A DNA stretch of 64,000 nt from Flavobacteriales bacterium (GCA_016704485.1 JADJAA010000001.1:1364001-1428000), one strand, 5' to 3'; shown: positions 27,655 to 34,766, numbered from the stretch's first letter. Notes: generated from the letters alone by a model not told the origin. Numbers and translations are program-made.

Positions 27655-27760
27655 CCGCTCATCCCGGCTCAAGGCCGGGAGCAGCGGACATTCAGCAAGC
27701 TTGCGGAACCGGCGGCGGTGTCTTCGAGGACCAGCTGGGCTTCACCTTGCGTGGGTTAAA
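27655..27760 (+). repeat. Island repeat, variant copy D
   Basis: Contains the CCGCT...AGCGG hairpin with a TCCCGGC/GCCGGGA core, then an altered middle (TTCAGCAAGCTTGCGGAA in place of the A/B/C sequence) and the shared CTTGCGTGGGTTAAA right end. It begins about 75 bp after the stop at 27579 and abuts a RAYT fragment on the right. Confidence 0.8.
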
Positions 27761-27763
27761 ACG

Positions 27764-27836
27764 TATGGCCGTTCGTAAGCTGAGTAGTAAACCCGACGCG
27801 GTCTATTTCGAGAAGTTTACTTGTCATCAATGGCTT
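27764..27836 (+). pseudogene. RAYT 5' fragment
   Basis: The first about 24 codons match the intact RAYT at 22280: start codon, then AVRKLSSKPDAVYF, then CHQW. Similarity stops after CAATGGCT and the sequence runs into unrelated bases. It starts 3 bp after the right end of repeat D. It is non-functional. Confidence 0.75.
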
Positions 27837-27870
27837 GGCACCGCTGAAGCGCAGGCCGAGTTGACGCCGA

Positions 27871-28054
27871 CTGTGATGGAATGCAGTTATCTTGCATTAC
27901 AATAAATGGATCTTGATCGTCATGAAAGGCTTGTCGTTTACGCTAGCGAGCCGCAGGGTCGACCGCTCATCCCGGCTCAAGGCCGGGAGCAGCGGACAGA
28001 CCCGGCGGAGGTTTGTCTTCGAGGAACAGCTGGGGTTCACCCTGCGTGGGTTTA
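27871..28054 (+). repeat. Island repeat, copy C
   Basis: Diverged at its left end compared with A and B (ATGCAGTTATCTTGCATTACAA) but closely similar from ATGGATCTTGA onward, with an imperfect central hairpin and the CCTGCGTGGGTTTA right end. It joins directly to an internal point of a T9SS gene copy at 28055. Confidence 0.8.
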
Positions 28055-28216
28055 ATCTACGATGCGCTGGGCAAAGAAGTATTACGGCACGGCTTAAGCT
28101 CGGAACATGAACGCCACGAGTTCAGCACAGCGGAATTGAAGCAAGGTGCCTACCATTACGTAGTAAGCAGTGCCACGGATCTCATTGGTACTGGTAAACT
28201 GATGATCGTGCGATGA
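28055..28216 (+). pseudogene. Truncated T9SS small-protein gene (C-terminal 53 codons)
   Basis: Homologous to 25623-25784, from IYDALGKEVLRHG to GKLMIVR, but the signal peptide and first 150 codons are absent; repeat C occupies their place. The frame stays open into the repeat from a TTG at 28013, so a short chimeric peptide could be made. The ATGA overlap with the next propeller gene is kept and could still couple translation. Without a signal peptide the sorting domain cannot work. Confidence 0.8.
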
Positions 28217-29730
28217 CAACCCAACCGAGAAGCATGCGTTCTATCGGCATAGCGATCTCCTTGGTGGCTGGCCAATTGGTCAGTCACCAAAGCTTCGCCC
28301 AAGGGTTGAACAATTTCTTCTTAATGGGATACGATAACGATGAGGGCTCCCCTTGGGGAGGCACCAACATTGATTATATTTTAGGAATACCGGACATCTA
28401 CTACCAGTACCGGGATATCGGCTATAGTCGAGCGAATGCCAATATTACCGTTAGCAATGGTGTTCTGTTGTTCAGCACCAACGGAGCATGGGTAGCAGAT
28501 GCAATAGGCGACACCATGCAGAATGGGACAGGGCTGAGCCCTAGTAACTACTCAACGACCTATAACGAAGGATTACATACACCTCAAGACGCGTTGATCA
28601 TACCTATCCCTGGGAGTCCTTCACGGCACTACCTTTTTCACGGGACTATCGACAACTTCTCAGAATCATTCGCTCAGTACCTATACGTTTCCGCGATTGA
28701 CCTGAATATGAATGGAGGCTTCGGTTCAGTTGTTTCCAAGAACATCGTGCTGATCGATGACACGTTGAACATTGGTAAGATCACCAGTGTGCGGCATGCC
28801 AACGGACGAGATTGGTGGGTCTTCTGTCACAAGCAATTTGCAAATATCTATTTGCGCTTATTAGTCACACCCTATGGTATCCAAGGTCCATTCCAGCAAT
28901 CAGTTGGTATGTTGCGGCATGCTGATGGAGGTCAGGTCTGCTTTTCTCCGAATGGCGACAAGTTCGCCTATTACTATGGCGCAGAAGACGATTTAGAAAT
29001 CTTTGATTTCGATCGTTGCACTGGTCTTTTGTCCAACCCGGTTCATATCGCCATAGAGGATTATAACCAGATGGGAGGCGTTGCGTTTTCGCCCAGTGGT
29101 CAGTTCCTTTATGTGTCCTCGGTCTTGGATGTGTATCAATACGATGTCACCGTTGCAGATATCGCAGGGTCTATGGTCCACTTGGGCACTTGGGATGGCT
29201 TCTACTCGCCCAGCCCACCTTTGGCAACGGTCTTTGATATAGCGCAATTGGCTCCAGATGGTAAAATTTACATCAGCACCGGCAATGGCACCTTTCATTT
29301 GCATGTGATCAATGCGCCGGACCTTCCTGGTTTAGCTTGCGATTTCCAGCAACATGCCATTGAACTACCCACGTACAATTTCAACTCCCTACCCAACCAC
29401 CCCAACTACCACTTAGGCCCAATAGATGGCAGTGTGTGTGATAGCTTGGGGATCAATACCCTCACACCGTCGGTTCTCGGCTCCGCTCGAACAGCTACGG
29501 TGTTTCCCAGCCCAAGCACCGGCCAATTCACCATCAGTTATCCGGCAAATTCAGAAGTAGGTTCGTTGGAAATACTGGATGCAGCAGGTCGCGTTATTTT
29601 GCAAGAACGCATACCGCAGTGGAGTACCATTCACAGCTTCGATCTGAGTGATCAAGAGCATGGTGCATACACCGCTACGTTGCGTTGGGGTGGTACTAAA
29701 CTATCGACCCACTTAACTGTTTTACGATGA
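28213..29730 (+). CDS. Secreted beta-propeller-like protein with T9SS type A sorting domain (paralogue 3)
   Basis: A 505-residue protein. It has the same order as paralogue 2: signal peptide ending near SFAQ, propeller repeats (VCFSPNGDKFAYYY, VAFSPSGQFLYV, DIAQLAPDGKIYISTG) and a type A sorting domain from about residue 430 (PSPSTGQF). The start overlaps the stop of a truncated gene (ATGA), and its stop overlaps the next start. The N-terminal half differs clearly from paralogue 2 whereas 29029-29459 is identical to it, a mosaic best explained by gene conversion. Function is unknown beyond secretion. Confidence 0.85.
   Translation: MTTQPRSMRSIGIAISLVAGQLVSHQSFAQGLNNFFLMGYDNDEGSPWGGTNIDYILGIPDIYYQYRDIGYSRANANITVSNGVLLFSTNGAWVADAIGDTMQNGTGLSPSNYSTTYNEGLHTPQDALIIPIPGSPSRHYLFHGTIDNFSESFAQYLYVSAIDLNMNGGFGSVVSKNIVLIDDTLNIGKITSVRHANGRDWWVFCHKQFANIYLRLLVTPYGIQGPFQQSVGMLRHADGGQVCFSPNGDKFAYYYGAEDDLEIFDFDRCTGLLSNPVHIAIEDYNQMGGVAFSPSGQFLYVSSVLDVYQYDVTVADIAGSMVHLGTWDGFYSPSPPLATVFDIAQLAPDGKIYISTGNGTFHLHVINAPDLPGLACDFQQHAIELPTYNFNSLPNHPNYHLGPIDGSVCDSLGINTLTPSVLGSARTATVFPSPSTGQFTISYPANSEVGSLEILDAAGRVILQERIPQWSTIHSFDLSDQEHGAYTATLRWGGTKLSTHLTVLR
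29473..29492 (+). repeat. REP-like half-palindrome in coding linker (direct copy)
   Basis: GTTCTCGGCTCCGCTCGAAC, inverted relative to 27041-27060. It encodes the VLGSART linker and begins 14 bp after the end of the identical block. It is also one mismatch from the element at 29803-29820 over the shared core. Confidence 0.7.
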
Positions 29731-30050
29731 GGTTGATCGCATTCGTTTTCGTGTTTTGGGTTCCGTTGTTTTTGTGTGCGCAAGACAAGGAATCCGCTAG
29801 GCTTCTCGACTCCGCTCGAAGACCTAGCGGCATTAGGTCGCCGAGCGTAGTCGAGGTGCCGAATGCCCTCACCATGCAAGTCATCATGGCGCAACGCCCG
29901 GCGCAAATTGCTCCATCACAATGGAAGGAAATAATGCTTAAGCCAGTGAACTATTCCCTTTATCCAATAAAGATCACGCAAGGCCTGTTGGATACGATTG
30001 ATGCGACGCAGTTGGATATGCGGTACCAGTACATCATGGTGCAGGAGTAG
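29727..30050 (+). CDS. Small secreted protein of unknown function (107 residues, REP-containing)
   Basis: Paralogue of the 93-residue protein at 27298 and coupled to the upstream propeller by ATGA overlap. Signal peptide MRLIAFVFVFWVPLFLCAQ, then an Arg/Ser-rich insert of about 20 residues encoded by a 57 bp palindrome (29802-29858), then the shared PNALTMQVIMAQRP to MRYQYIMVQE part. The insert sits just after the predicted signal cleavage site and keeps the frame. No sorting domain, so probably periplasmic. Unknown family. Confidence 0.7.
   Translation: MRLIAFVFVFWVPLFLCAQDKESARLLDSARRPSGIRSPSVVEVPNALTMQVIMAQRPAQIAPSQWKEIMLKPVNYSLYPIKITQGLLDTIDATQLDMRYQYIMVQE
29802..29858 (+). repeat. In-frame REP-like palindrome inside the small secreted gene
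   Basis: Arms CTCGACTCCGCTCG (29805-29818) and CGAGCGTAGTCGAG (29842-29855) pair with one mismatch; inside them GACCTA/TAGGTC form a second stem around GCGGCAT. It adds about 14 residues net relative to the 93-residue paralogue. Confidence 0.8.
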
Positions 30051-30125
30051 GGTCATAACCGCACCAGCACCTTTTTTCAAGGAATGGTTCCGGCTTACCT
30101 ACCGGTTGCAGTTGTCAAGCGGCGT

Positions 30126-30231
30126 CCGCTCATCCCGGCTCAAGGCCGGGAGCAGCGGACATTCAGCAAGCTTGCGGAACCGGCGGCGGTGTCTTCGAGG
30201 ACCAGCTGGGCTTCACCTTGCGTGGGTTAAA
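30126..30231 (+). repeat. Island repeat, variant copy E
   Basis: Identical by eye to repeat D over its full length, at the same distance after the small gene. Past 30231 the two loci diverge. The rest of the gap up to 30330 shows no feature I can support. Confidence 0.8.
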
Positions 30232-30330
30232 GGTGTTTGAATTTGGGGCTTCATAAATGCGCCAAGAAGTGAAAAGGATGCTATGCTCTGCTTCTTAGGA
30301 TGTTTGATCCACCGCTAAGGCCAGCACCCT

Positions 30331-30373
30331 AAATTCGCATCCCATTTCGGATCACGACCAGGAACGCCATGCC
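30331..30373 (+). repeat. Right 43 bp direct repeat bracketing the island
   Basis: Matches 22050-22092 with four differences and contains the ATG of the EamA gene (30369). See the left copy. Confidence 0.7.
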
Positions 30374-31304
30374 TATAGCAGACCGGAATACCCTTGCACA
30401 TATCGCGCTTTTTATCGTGAATGCGATCTACGGCGTTAATTATGTGATCGCTAAAGGACTGATGCCCGAGGCTATTGGCCCGAACGGATTCGTACTGATG
30501 CGGGTGCTCGGTGCAGGAGCGCTTTTCTGGCTGATCTATGCATTGCGCTTCGAACGACCGGCCATCGCTGATCTGGTCCGGCTTTTTCTCTGTGGACTTT
30601 TCGGCGTGGCGGTAAACCAAACGATGTTCTTCAATGGATTGATGCGCACGTCGCCCATCAATTCCAGCACTATCATGGTGGCTACACCCATTCTGGTGCT
30701 GGTACTTTCTGCCATATTGATCAACGAGCGCGTAACGCCCACCAAAGTGCTGGGTGTGGTGCTCGGCGCATGCGGTGCCTTGGCGTTGATCTTCTTCAAG
30801 CCATCGGATGGGGGTACAGGAGCTACACTGTTAGGTGATCTTTTTATTCTGATCAATGCGATAAGCTATGGCATCTACTTGGTCATTGTTAAACCGCTTA
30901 TGCGGAAGTACAATGCCATTACCGTTATGGCCTGGTCATTCCTTTTCGGGTTATTGATCATAACGCCTTTCTCGTGGAAGGAATTGAGCGTTGTGCAGTG
31001 GCATTCGCTTTCCAATGCGGTGCTGGCCTCCTTCCTCTTTGTGGTGATCATGGTAACATTCGTTGCGTACTTGTTGAACACGTGGGCATTGGGTATTGTT
31101 TCGGCAAGTGTGGTGGGAACCTACATCTACATTCAGCCGGTGCTGGCTGCTTTGGGCACGTGGCTCTTCATGCGTATCGGTGCGGAACGTTTGGGTATAC
31201 CAGGTCAGTATGAAACACCTTTTGGCTTGCCACAACTCATTTGCGGTGCAGCGATCTTCTTGGGTGTGTACTTGGTGAGTAAACGGGAAAAAGAGTTCAG
31301 GTGA
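30369..31304 (+). CDS. EamA/DMT-family membrane transporter
   Basis: A 311-residue protein with ten hydrophobic segments in two five-helix halves, the EamA duplication. The first half carries IYGVNYVIAKGL and NERVTPTKVLGVVLGACGALAL at its end; the second half begins GDLFILINAISYGIYLVIVKPL. Members export or import small metabolites such as amino acids and nucleotides; the substrate cannot be read from sequence. The C-terminus is basic (KREKEFR), as usual. It is the first core gene after the island, and its leader is part of the 43 bp repeat. Confidence 0.9.
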   Translation: MPIADRNTLAHIALFIVNAIYGVNYVIAKGLMPEAIGPNGFVLMRVLGAGALFWLIYALRFERPAIADLVRLFLCGLFGVAVNQTMFFNGLMRTSPINSSTIMVATPILVLVLSAILINERVTPTKVLGVVLGACGALALIFFKPSDGGTGATLLGDLFILINAISYGIYLVIVKPLMRKYNAITVMAWSFLFGLLIITPFSWKELSVVQWHSLSNAVLASFLFVVIMVTFVAYLLNTWALGIVSASVVGTYIYIQPVLAALGTWLFMRIGAERLGIPGQYETPFGLPQLICGAAIFLGVYLVSKREKEFR

Positions 31305-31538
31305 ATAGTGAATAGACCACTGATAACACAGAAAGTAATGATCACCGCGGATAGTGAATGTGGTTGTCGGTCATTAGCTGTCGGCTTGGGCAATGACGGG
31401 CTAAATGGACGCTCACTGTCTTTTCTGCGTGCCAGTGCTATGGACCCTTGCTTCGACCATGCAGTCACTCAATTTTCTGATTTTCTGATCATCTGATCAT
31501 CTGATCCCAACATTCACCGCCAACAGCCTCGCCACCAC

Positions 31539-31546
31539 TACATTTG
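31539..31546 (+). promoter_or_regulatory. -7 element of the yicC-gmk operon
   Basis: TACATTTG, a perfect TAnnTTTG, 18 bp before the yicC ATG, implying a very short leader. The 31305-31538 stretch upstream holds only low-complexity copies such as CTGATCATCTGATC. Confidence 0.5.
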
Positions 31547-31564
31547 CCCGCTAGATAACTGCGT

Positions 31565-32434
31565 ATGCTCAGATCAATGACCGGTTTCGGCCGGGCCGAA
31601 GGGGTGGTGAAGGAAAAGAAAGTGACTGTGGAATTACGGTCCTTGAACAGCAAGCAATTGGATCTTTTCCTGAAGGTGCCTTCGCTATACAAGGAGTTCG
31701 AGGTGGAGTTGCGCCAATATCTGGCGACCCACATTTCCAGGGGTAAGGCCGAAGCGTTCATTAATGTGGAAGGCTTACAAAGTGCGAAACGAACTTCCTT
31801 CGATCGCGAGCTCGTACGTGGCTACTACACGGAGTTGAAGGAGATCGCACAGGACATCGACCCGCACATAACCACCGACCTATTCGCACATGTTCTGCGC
31901 ATGCCGGACGTTGCTACAACTACAGCGGAGGAAATTGCCGAGGGAGAATGGGATGCTGTGAGAGCTCTATTCAATGATGCTGTTGCGGCGCTCGATGAGT
32001 TCCGGCTCAGCGAAGGTGCCCGACTTCATACCGAATTGAAGGAACGCGTGGCCGAGATCAGCAAATTGTTGAACGAGGTTGCTGAAATGGATGCTGTTCG
32101 GGCTGAGCGGACACGCGAACGGATGCGCGCTAAGCTTGCCGAATTGGAAGCAAAAGTGGATCAAGATCGTTTTGAACAGGAATTGATCTTCTATCTGGAG
32201 AAGCTTGATATCACCGAAGAGAAAGTTCGGCTGCGTTCGCATTGCACGTACTTTGAAGAGGCCATGAACGGCAATGAGCAACAAGGGCGTAAGCTCAGTT
32301 TCATTGCACAGGAAATGGGGCGCGAGATCAATACCATCGGTTCAAAGGCCAACGATGCCGCGATCCAACAAGTAGTAGTGCGCATGAAGGACGAGTTGGA
32401 AAAGGTGAAGGAGCAGATCCTTAATGTGTTGTGA
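31565..32434 (+). CDS. yicC: YicC/YloC family endoribonuclease
   Basis: A 289-residue protein opening with the family signature MLRSMTGFGRAEG, then SLNSKQLDLFLKVP near residues 27-40, and the C-terminal DUF1732 part with YLEKLDITEEKVRLRSH and GRKLSFIAQEMGREINT. YicC proteins are RNases implicated in sRNA and mRNA turnover. Downstream gmk overlaps it by four bases (GTGA), and this order is common in Bacteroidota, so the two are an operon. The length is normal. Confidence 0.95.
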   Translation: MLRSMTGFGRAEGVVKEKKVTVELRSLNSKQLDLFLKVPSLYKEFEVELRQYLATHISRGKAEAFINVEGLQSAKRTSFDRELVRGYYTELKEIAQDIDPHITTDLFAHVLRMPDVATTTAEEIAEGEWDAVRALFNDAVAALDEFRLSEGARLHTELKERVAEISKLLNEVAEMDAVRAERTRERMRAKLAELEAKVDQDRFEQELIFYLEKLDITEEKVRLRSHCTYFEEAMNGNEQQGRKLSFIAQEMGREINTIGSKANDAAIQQVVVRMKDELEKVKEQILNVL

Positions 32435-33021
32435 GTTTATCGACGGAAATGCAGAGTAAAACCGGTAAGTGCATCATCGTTTCTGCTCCGTCGGGAGCAG
32501 GGAAGACCACGATCGTGCGTAGCTTGTTGGCCCAAGGACTTCGACTTACGTTCTCTGTTAGCGCTACCAATAGATCGAAGCGTTCTTTTGAAGTGGATGG
32601 AAAGGATTATTTCTTCATTTCCATGGAGGAGTTCCAGGAAAAGGTCGAACAGGATGCATTCATAGAGTGGGAAGAAGTGTATCCCGGTATGGTCTACGGA
32701 ACATTGAAAAGTGAGATCGAACGCATTTGGGCACTGGGTAACATCGCCATTTTTGATGTGGATGTGATCGGTGGCCTTCATCTAAAGAAGGTATTCGGTG
32801 ATCAGGCGCTGGCCATTTTTGTTAGCCCACCCTCCATCGAGGAATTGGAGGCTCGTCTTCGAAAACGTGATACGGAGAGCATCGAAACGTTGAAGAAGCG
32901 GATCGATAAAGCAGCCCACGAAATGACATTTGCCGATCAGTTCGATGCGATCATTGTGAATGATACACTTGAACACGCTTGTGACGAGGCTTATGATCTG
33001 GTCAAGAAATTTATTGGCTGA
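32431..33021 (+). CDS. gmk: Guanylate kinase
   Basis: A 196-residue protein that phosphorylates GMP to GDP using ATP. P-loop APSGAGKTT at residues 19-27; GMP-binding region SATNRSKRSFEVDGKDYFF about 46-65; DVDVIGG about 107-113; lid segment with ARLRKRDTES. The GTG start at 32431 overlaps the yicC stop; an ATG at 32449 would shorten it by six residues and is a reasonable alternative. Full length and all motifs present. Confidence 0.95.
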   Translation: MSLSTEMQSKTGKCIIVSAPSGAGKTTIVRSLLAQGLRLTFSVSATNRSKRSFEVDGKDYFFISMEEFQEKVEQDAFIEWEEVYPGMVYGTLKSEIERIWALGNIAIFDVDVIGGLHLKKVFGDQALAIFVSPPSIEELEARLRKRDTESIETLKKRIDKAAHEMTFADQFDAIIVNDTLEHACDEAYDLVKKFIG

Positions 33022-33164
33022 TCCGAGTAAAAGCAATTTCAATGCCTTGGAACTTATTTTGGATGATCACGTAAGATCGATCAAAACTCGGAACTGGTAG
33101 TGACCCACTGCCGCTTGATCGTCAGAATATGGTAATCCATCGAAAAAACACTTCTCGCTGACCC

Positions 33165-33752
33165 ATGCATATCGGGTGTCTTTTTGGGTCTTTCGATCCG
33201 CCACATGTAGGCCACATTGCTATTGCCGAGCATATGCTCAGGACCCAGCAACTGGATCAGGTCTGGTTGGTGGTAACACCCCAGAATCCATTCAAGAAAC
33301 ACCTTGTACTAAGTGCGGATACGCATCGTTTGGCCATGGTACGGCTTGCTGTAAAAGGCAATGAAAAGTTGGTGGCCAGTGGGTTTGAGATCGATATGCC
33401 AAGGCCAAGTTACACGGCAGATAGCCTAAGGTTCATGCGCCATCGGTGGCCGGATCACGTTTTCGATCTGATCATTGGTAGTGATAACCTAGCCACATTG
33501 CACACTTGGAAAGATCCTGAAGAGATCCTGGAGCACCATACTATCCTGGTCTATCCACGTGAAGGTGTGGAGCAACACCTGGAGAATGCCGTATACCGCG
33601 ATCACGCCAAGGTAAAGATCGTCAACGACTCACCAATGTTGAACGTTTCTTCGACACGCATCCGTGAGGATATAGGAACGTGGAAACCAGTTGAAGCGTT
33701 GGTCGCTCCCGATGTGTTGCGCTACATCCGCCAGCACCGCTTGTATCATTGA
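33165..33752 (+). CDS. nadD: Nicotinate-nucleotide adenylyltransferase
   Basis: A 195-residue enzyme that makes nicotinic acid adenine dinucleotide from NaMN and ATP in NAD synthesis. Nucleotidyltransferase motif GSFDPPHVGH at residues 8-17, the TPQNPFK loop, LIIGSDNLATLHTWK, and the C-terminal SSTRIRE motif. It follows gmk by 143 bp in the same direction, the usual neighbourhood in this phylum. Its last 7 bases overlap the 3' end of the convergent udk gene. Confidence 0.95.
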   Translation: MHIGCLFGSFDPPHVGHIAIAEHMLRTQQLDQVWLVVTPQNPFKKHLVLSADTHRLAMVRLAVKGNEKLVASGFEIDMPRPSYTADSLRFMRHRWPDHVFDLIIGSDNLATLHTWKDPEEILEHHTILVYPREGVEQHLENAVYRDHAKVKIVNDSPMLNVSSTRIREDIGTWKPVEALVAPDVLRYIRQHRLYH

Positions 33753-34405
33753 GTCTTTATACCGCTCAGTGATATAGGCTCCACGATGCTTGCTGTTTTG
33801 AGCAAATGGTCATGCAGAACGGTGAGTGCGCGCTCAAAATTATTTTCGTTCACCACGTGCAGATCACATAAATGCCTGTATGGCAGCAAATAGTTGCGGT
33901 AAGCAGGTAACACATGGTTATCCCATTGATACATGATCTCCTCCTCTCCATAACCGCGCTCTTTCGTATCCCGTTTTATGCGACGATCCAACTGCGCTCC
34001 TTCGCTGGCCTCAATGAATACCCGCAGATCGAAAAGCTCACGTACGGGTTCATGGTGTAATACGAACAAACCTTCCACCAGAATTATCGGAGCAGGACGT
34101 AGTTCTATCAGTTTCGGTTCCTGACCTTCTATGTTGAAGGTGTATTCCTTCCGGTAGATCGGGTCGCCTGCAACCAGGGTCCGAAGATCCTTTGCCAAGC
34201 CATTCAGGTCAACCCCTTGAGGAAGGTCGAAGTTGACCTTACCATTTGCATCAACCCCTTGCTCTTCCTTGGAGCGATAATAATCATCTTGGGAAACCAG
34301 GCAAACAGTGCCGTCGGGCAACCGTTCACGGAGAGCGCGCACCAGGCTGGTCTTGCCGGAGCCACTTCCGCCAGCAATACCTACCAGATAGGCTCCGCGC
34401 AGCAT
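33746..34405 (-). CDS. udk: Uridine kinase
   Basis: A 219-residue P-loop kinase that phosphorylates uridine and cytidine in pyrimidine salvage. Walker A GGSGSGKTS at residues 11-19; DDYY near 40; VEGLFVLHH near 107; RRIKRDTKERG near 140. The start at 34405 is chosen because a perfect -7 element (TACATTTG) lies at 34411-34418, which would overlap the alternative ATG at 34423. That places the transcript start at or within a few bases of the ATG, so the message may be leaderless. It overlaps nadD by 7 bp tail to tail. Confidence 0.92.
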   Translation of the reverse strand: MLRGAYLVGIAGGSGSGKTSLVRALRERLPDGTVCLVSQDDYYRSKEEQGVDANGKVNFDLPQGVDLNGLAKDLRTLVAGDPIYRKEYTFNIEGQEPKLIELRPAPIILVEGLFVLHHEPVRELFDLRVFIEASEGAQLDRRIKRDTKERGYGEEEIMYQWDNHVLPAYRNYLLPYRHLCDLHVVNENNFERALTVLHDHLLKTASIVEPISLSGIKTQ

Positions 34406-34410
34406 GGTGC

Positions 34411-34418
34411 CAAATGTA
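34411..34418 (-). promoter_or_regulatory. -7 element of udk, adjacent to its start codon
   Basis: Reads TACATTTG on the minus strand, five bases before the ATG at 34405. This leaves no room for a ribosome binding site. Confidence 0.5.
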
Positions 34419-34606
34419 GGCAAACCGGGTCGTTGTGATCAAGGGAATTAGGAACGGTCATTTTGCTCCTTGTTCATCGTCGTGTACGCCGGACCTGGAT
34501 CCATGGGTACGCGGAATGCCTTGTAAACACTGCTTGTTGTTCCGTTCCACGCAGTTTGGCACGGCGTTGGAATATGTCACGGTGTATTCCTTAAACCAGA
34601 TAGAAA

Positions 34607-34747
34607 ATGACAACCCCAAAGGACCACTACCTCAAGTTGAAGCGCCAAGCAACGCGTTACATGTTGAAAGGAGATGTGGAACGCTACATGCGGCTCCTGC
34701 ATGAAATGCTTACCATTCGTACGTTAAGCCGGATGGCAGTTTCTTAA
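34607..34747 (+). CDS. Small basic protein, 46 residues
   Basis: Short ORF MTTPKDHYLKLKR... with an amphipathic helical middle (YMLKGDVERYMRLLHEMLTIR) and a terminator 20 bp after its stop. The codon pattern and charged helix are like those of real small proteins in this phylum, and it lies in an otherwise empty gap. No strong ribosome binding site. Unknown function; the terminator placement is the best support. An overlapping 89-codon frame from 34435 lacks such support. Confidence 0.5.
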   Translation: MTTPKDHYLKLKRQATRYMLKGDVERYMRLLHEMLTIRTLSRMAVS

Positions 34748-34766
34748 CTTGAAGACGATACAACTG

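Larger units (their letters stand above)
25623..27760 (+). repeat. Duplicated module, copy 1
   Basis: Spans the 3' third of the 205-residue gene, propeller paralogue 2, the 93-residue gene and repeat D. Copy 2 is 28055-30231. Similarity is mosaic: 26597-27027 and 27538-27760 appear identical to their counterparts, while other parts are diverged. Confidence 0.85.
28055..30231 (+). repeat. Duplicated module, copy 2
   Basis: Second copy of the module at 25623-27760. Both ends coincide with the right end of an island repeat: repeat C ends at 28054 and repeat E ends at 30231. Confidence 0.85.

Noticed and set aside
31305..31538. Small ORFs after the EamA gene
   Set aside because: They fall in low-complexity sequence with CTGATCATCTGATC repeats and have no coding signature.
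34435..34704. ORF of 89 codons on the plus strand
   Set aside because: Cys- and Pro-rich random-looking composition, it overlaps the better-supported 46-residue frame and has no start signal.
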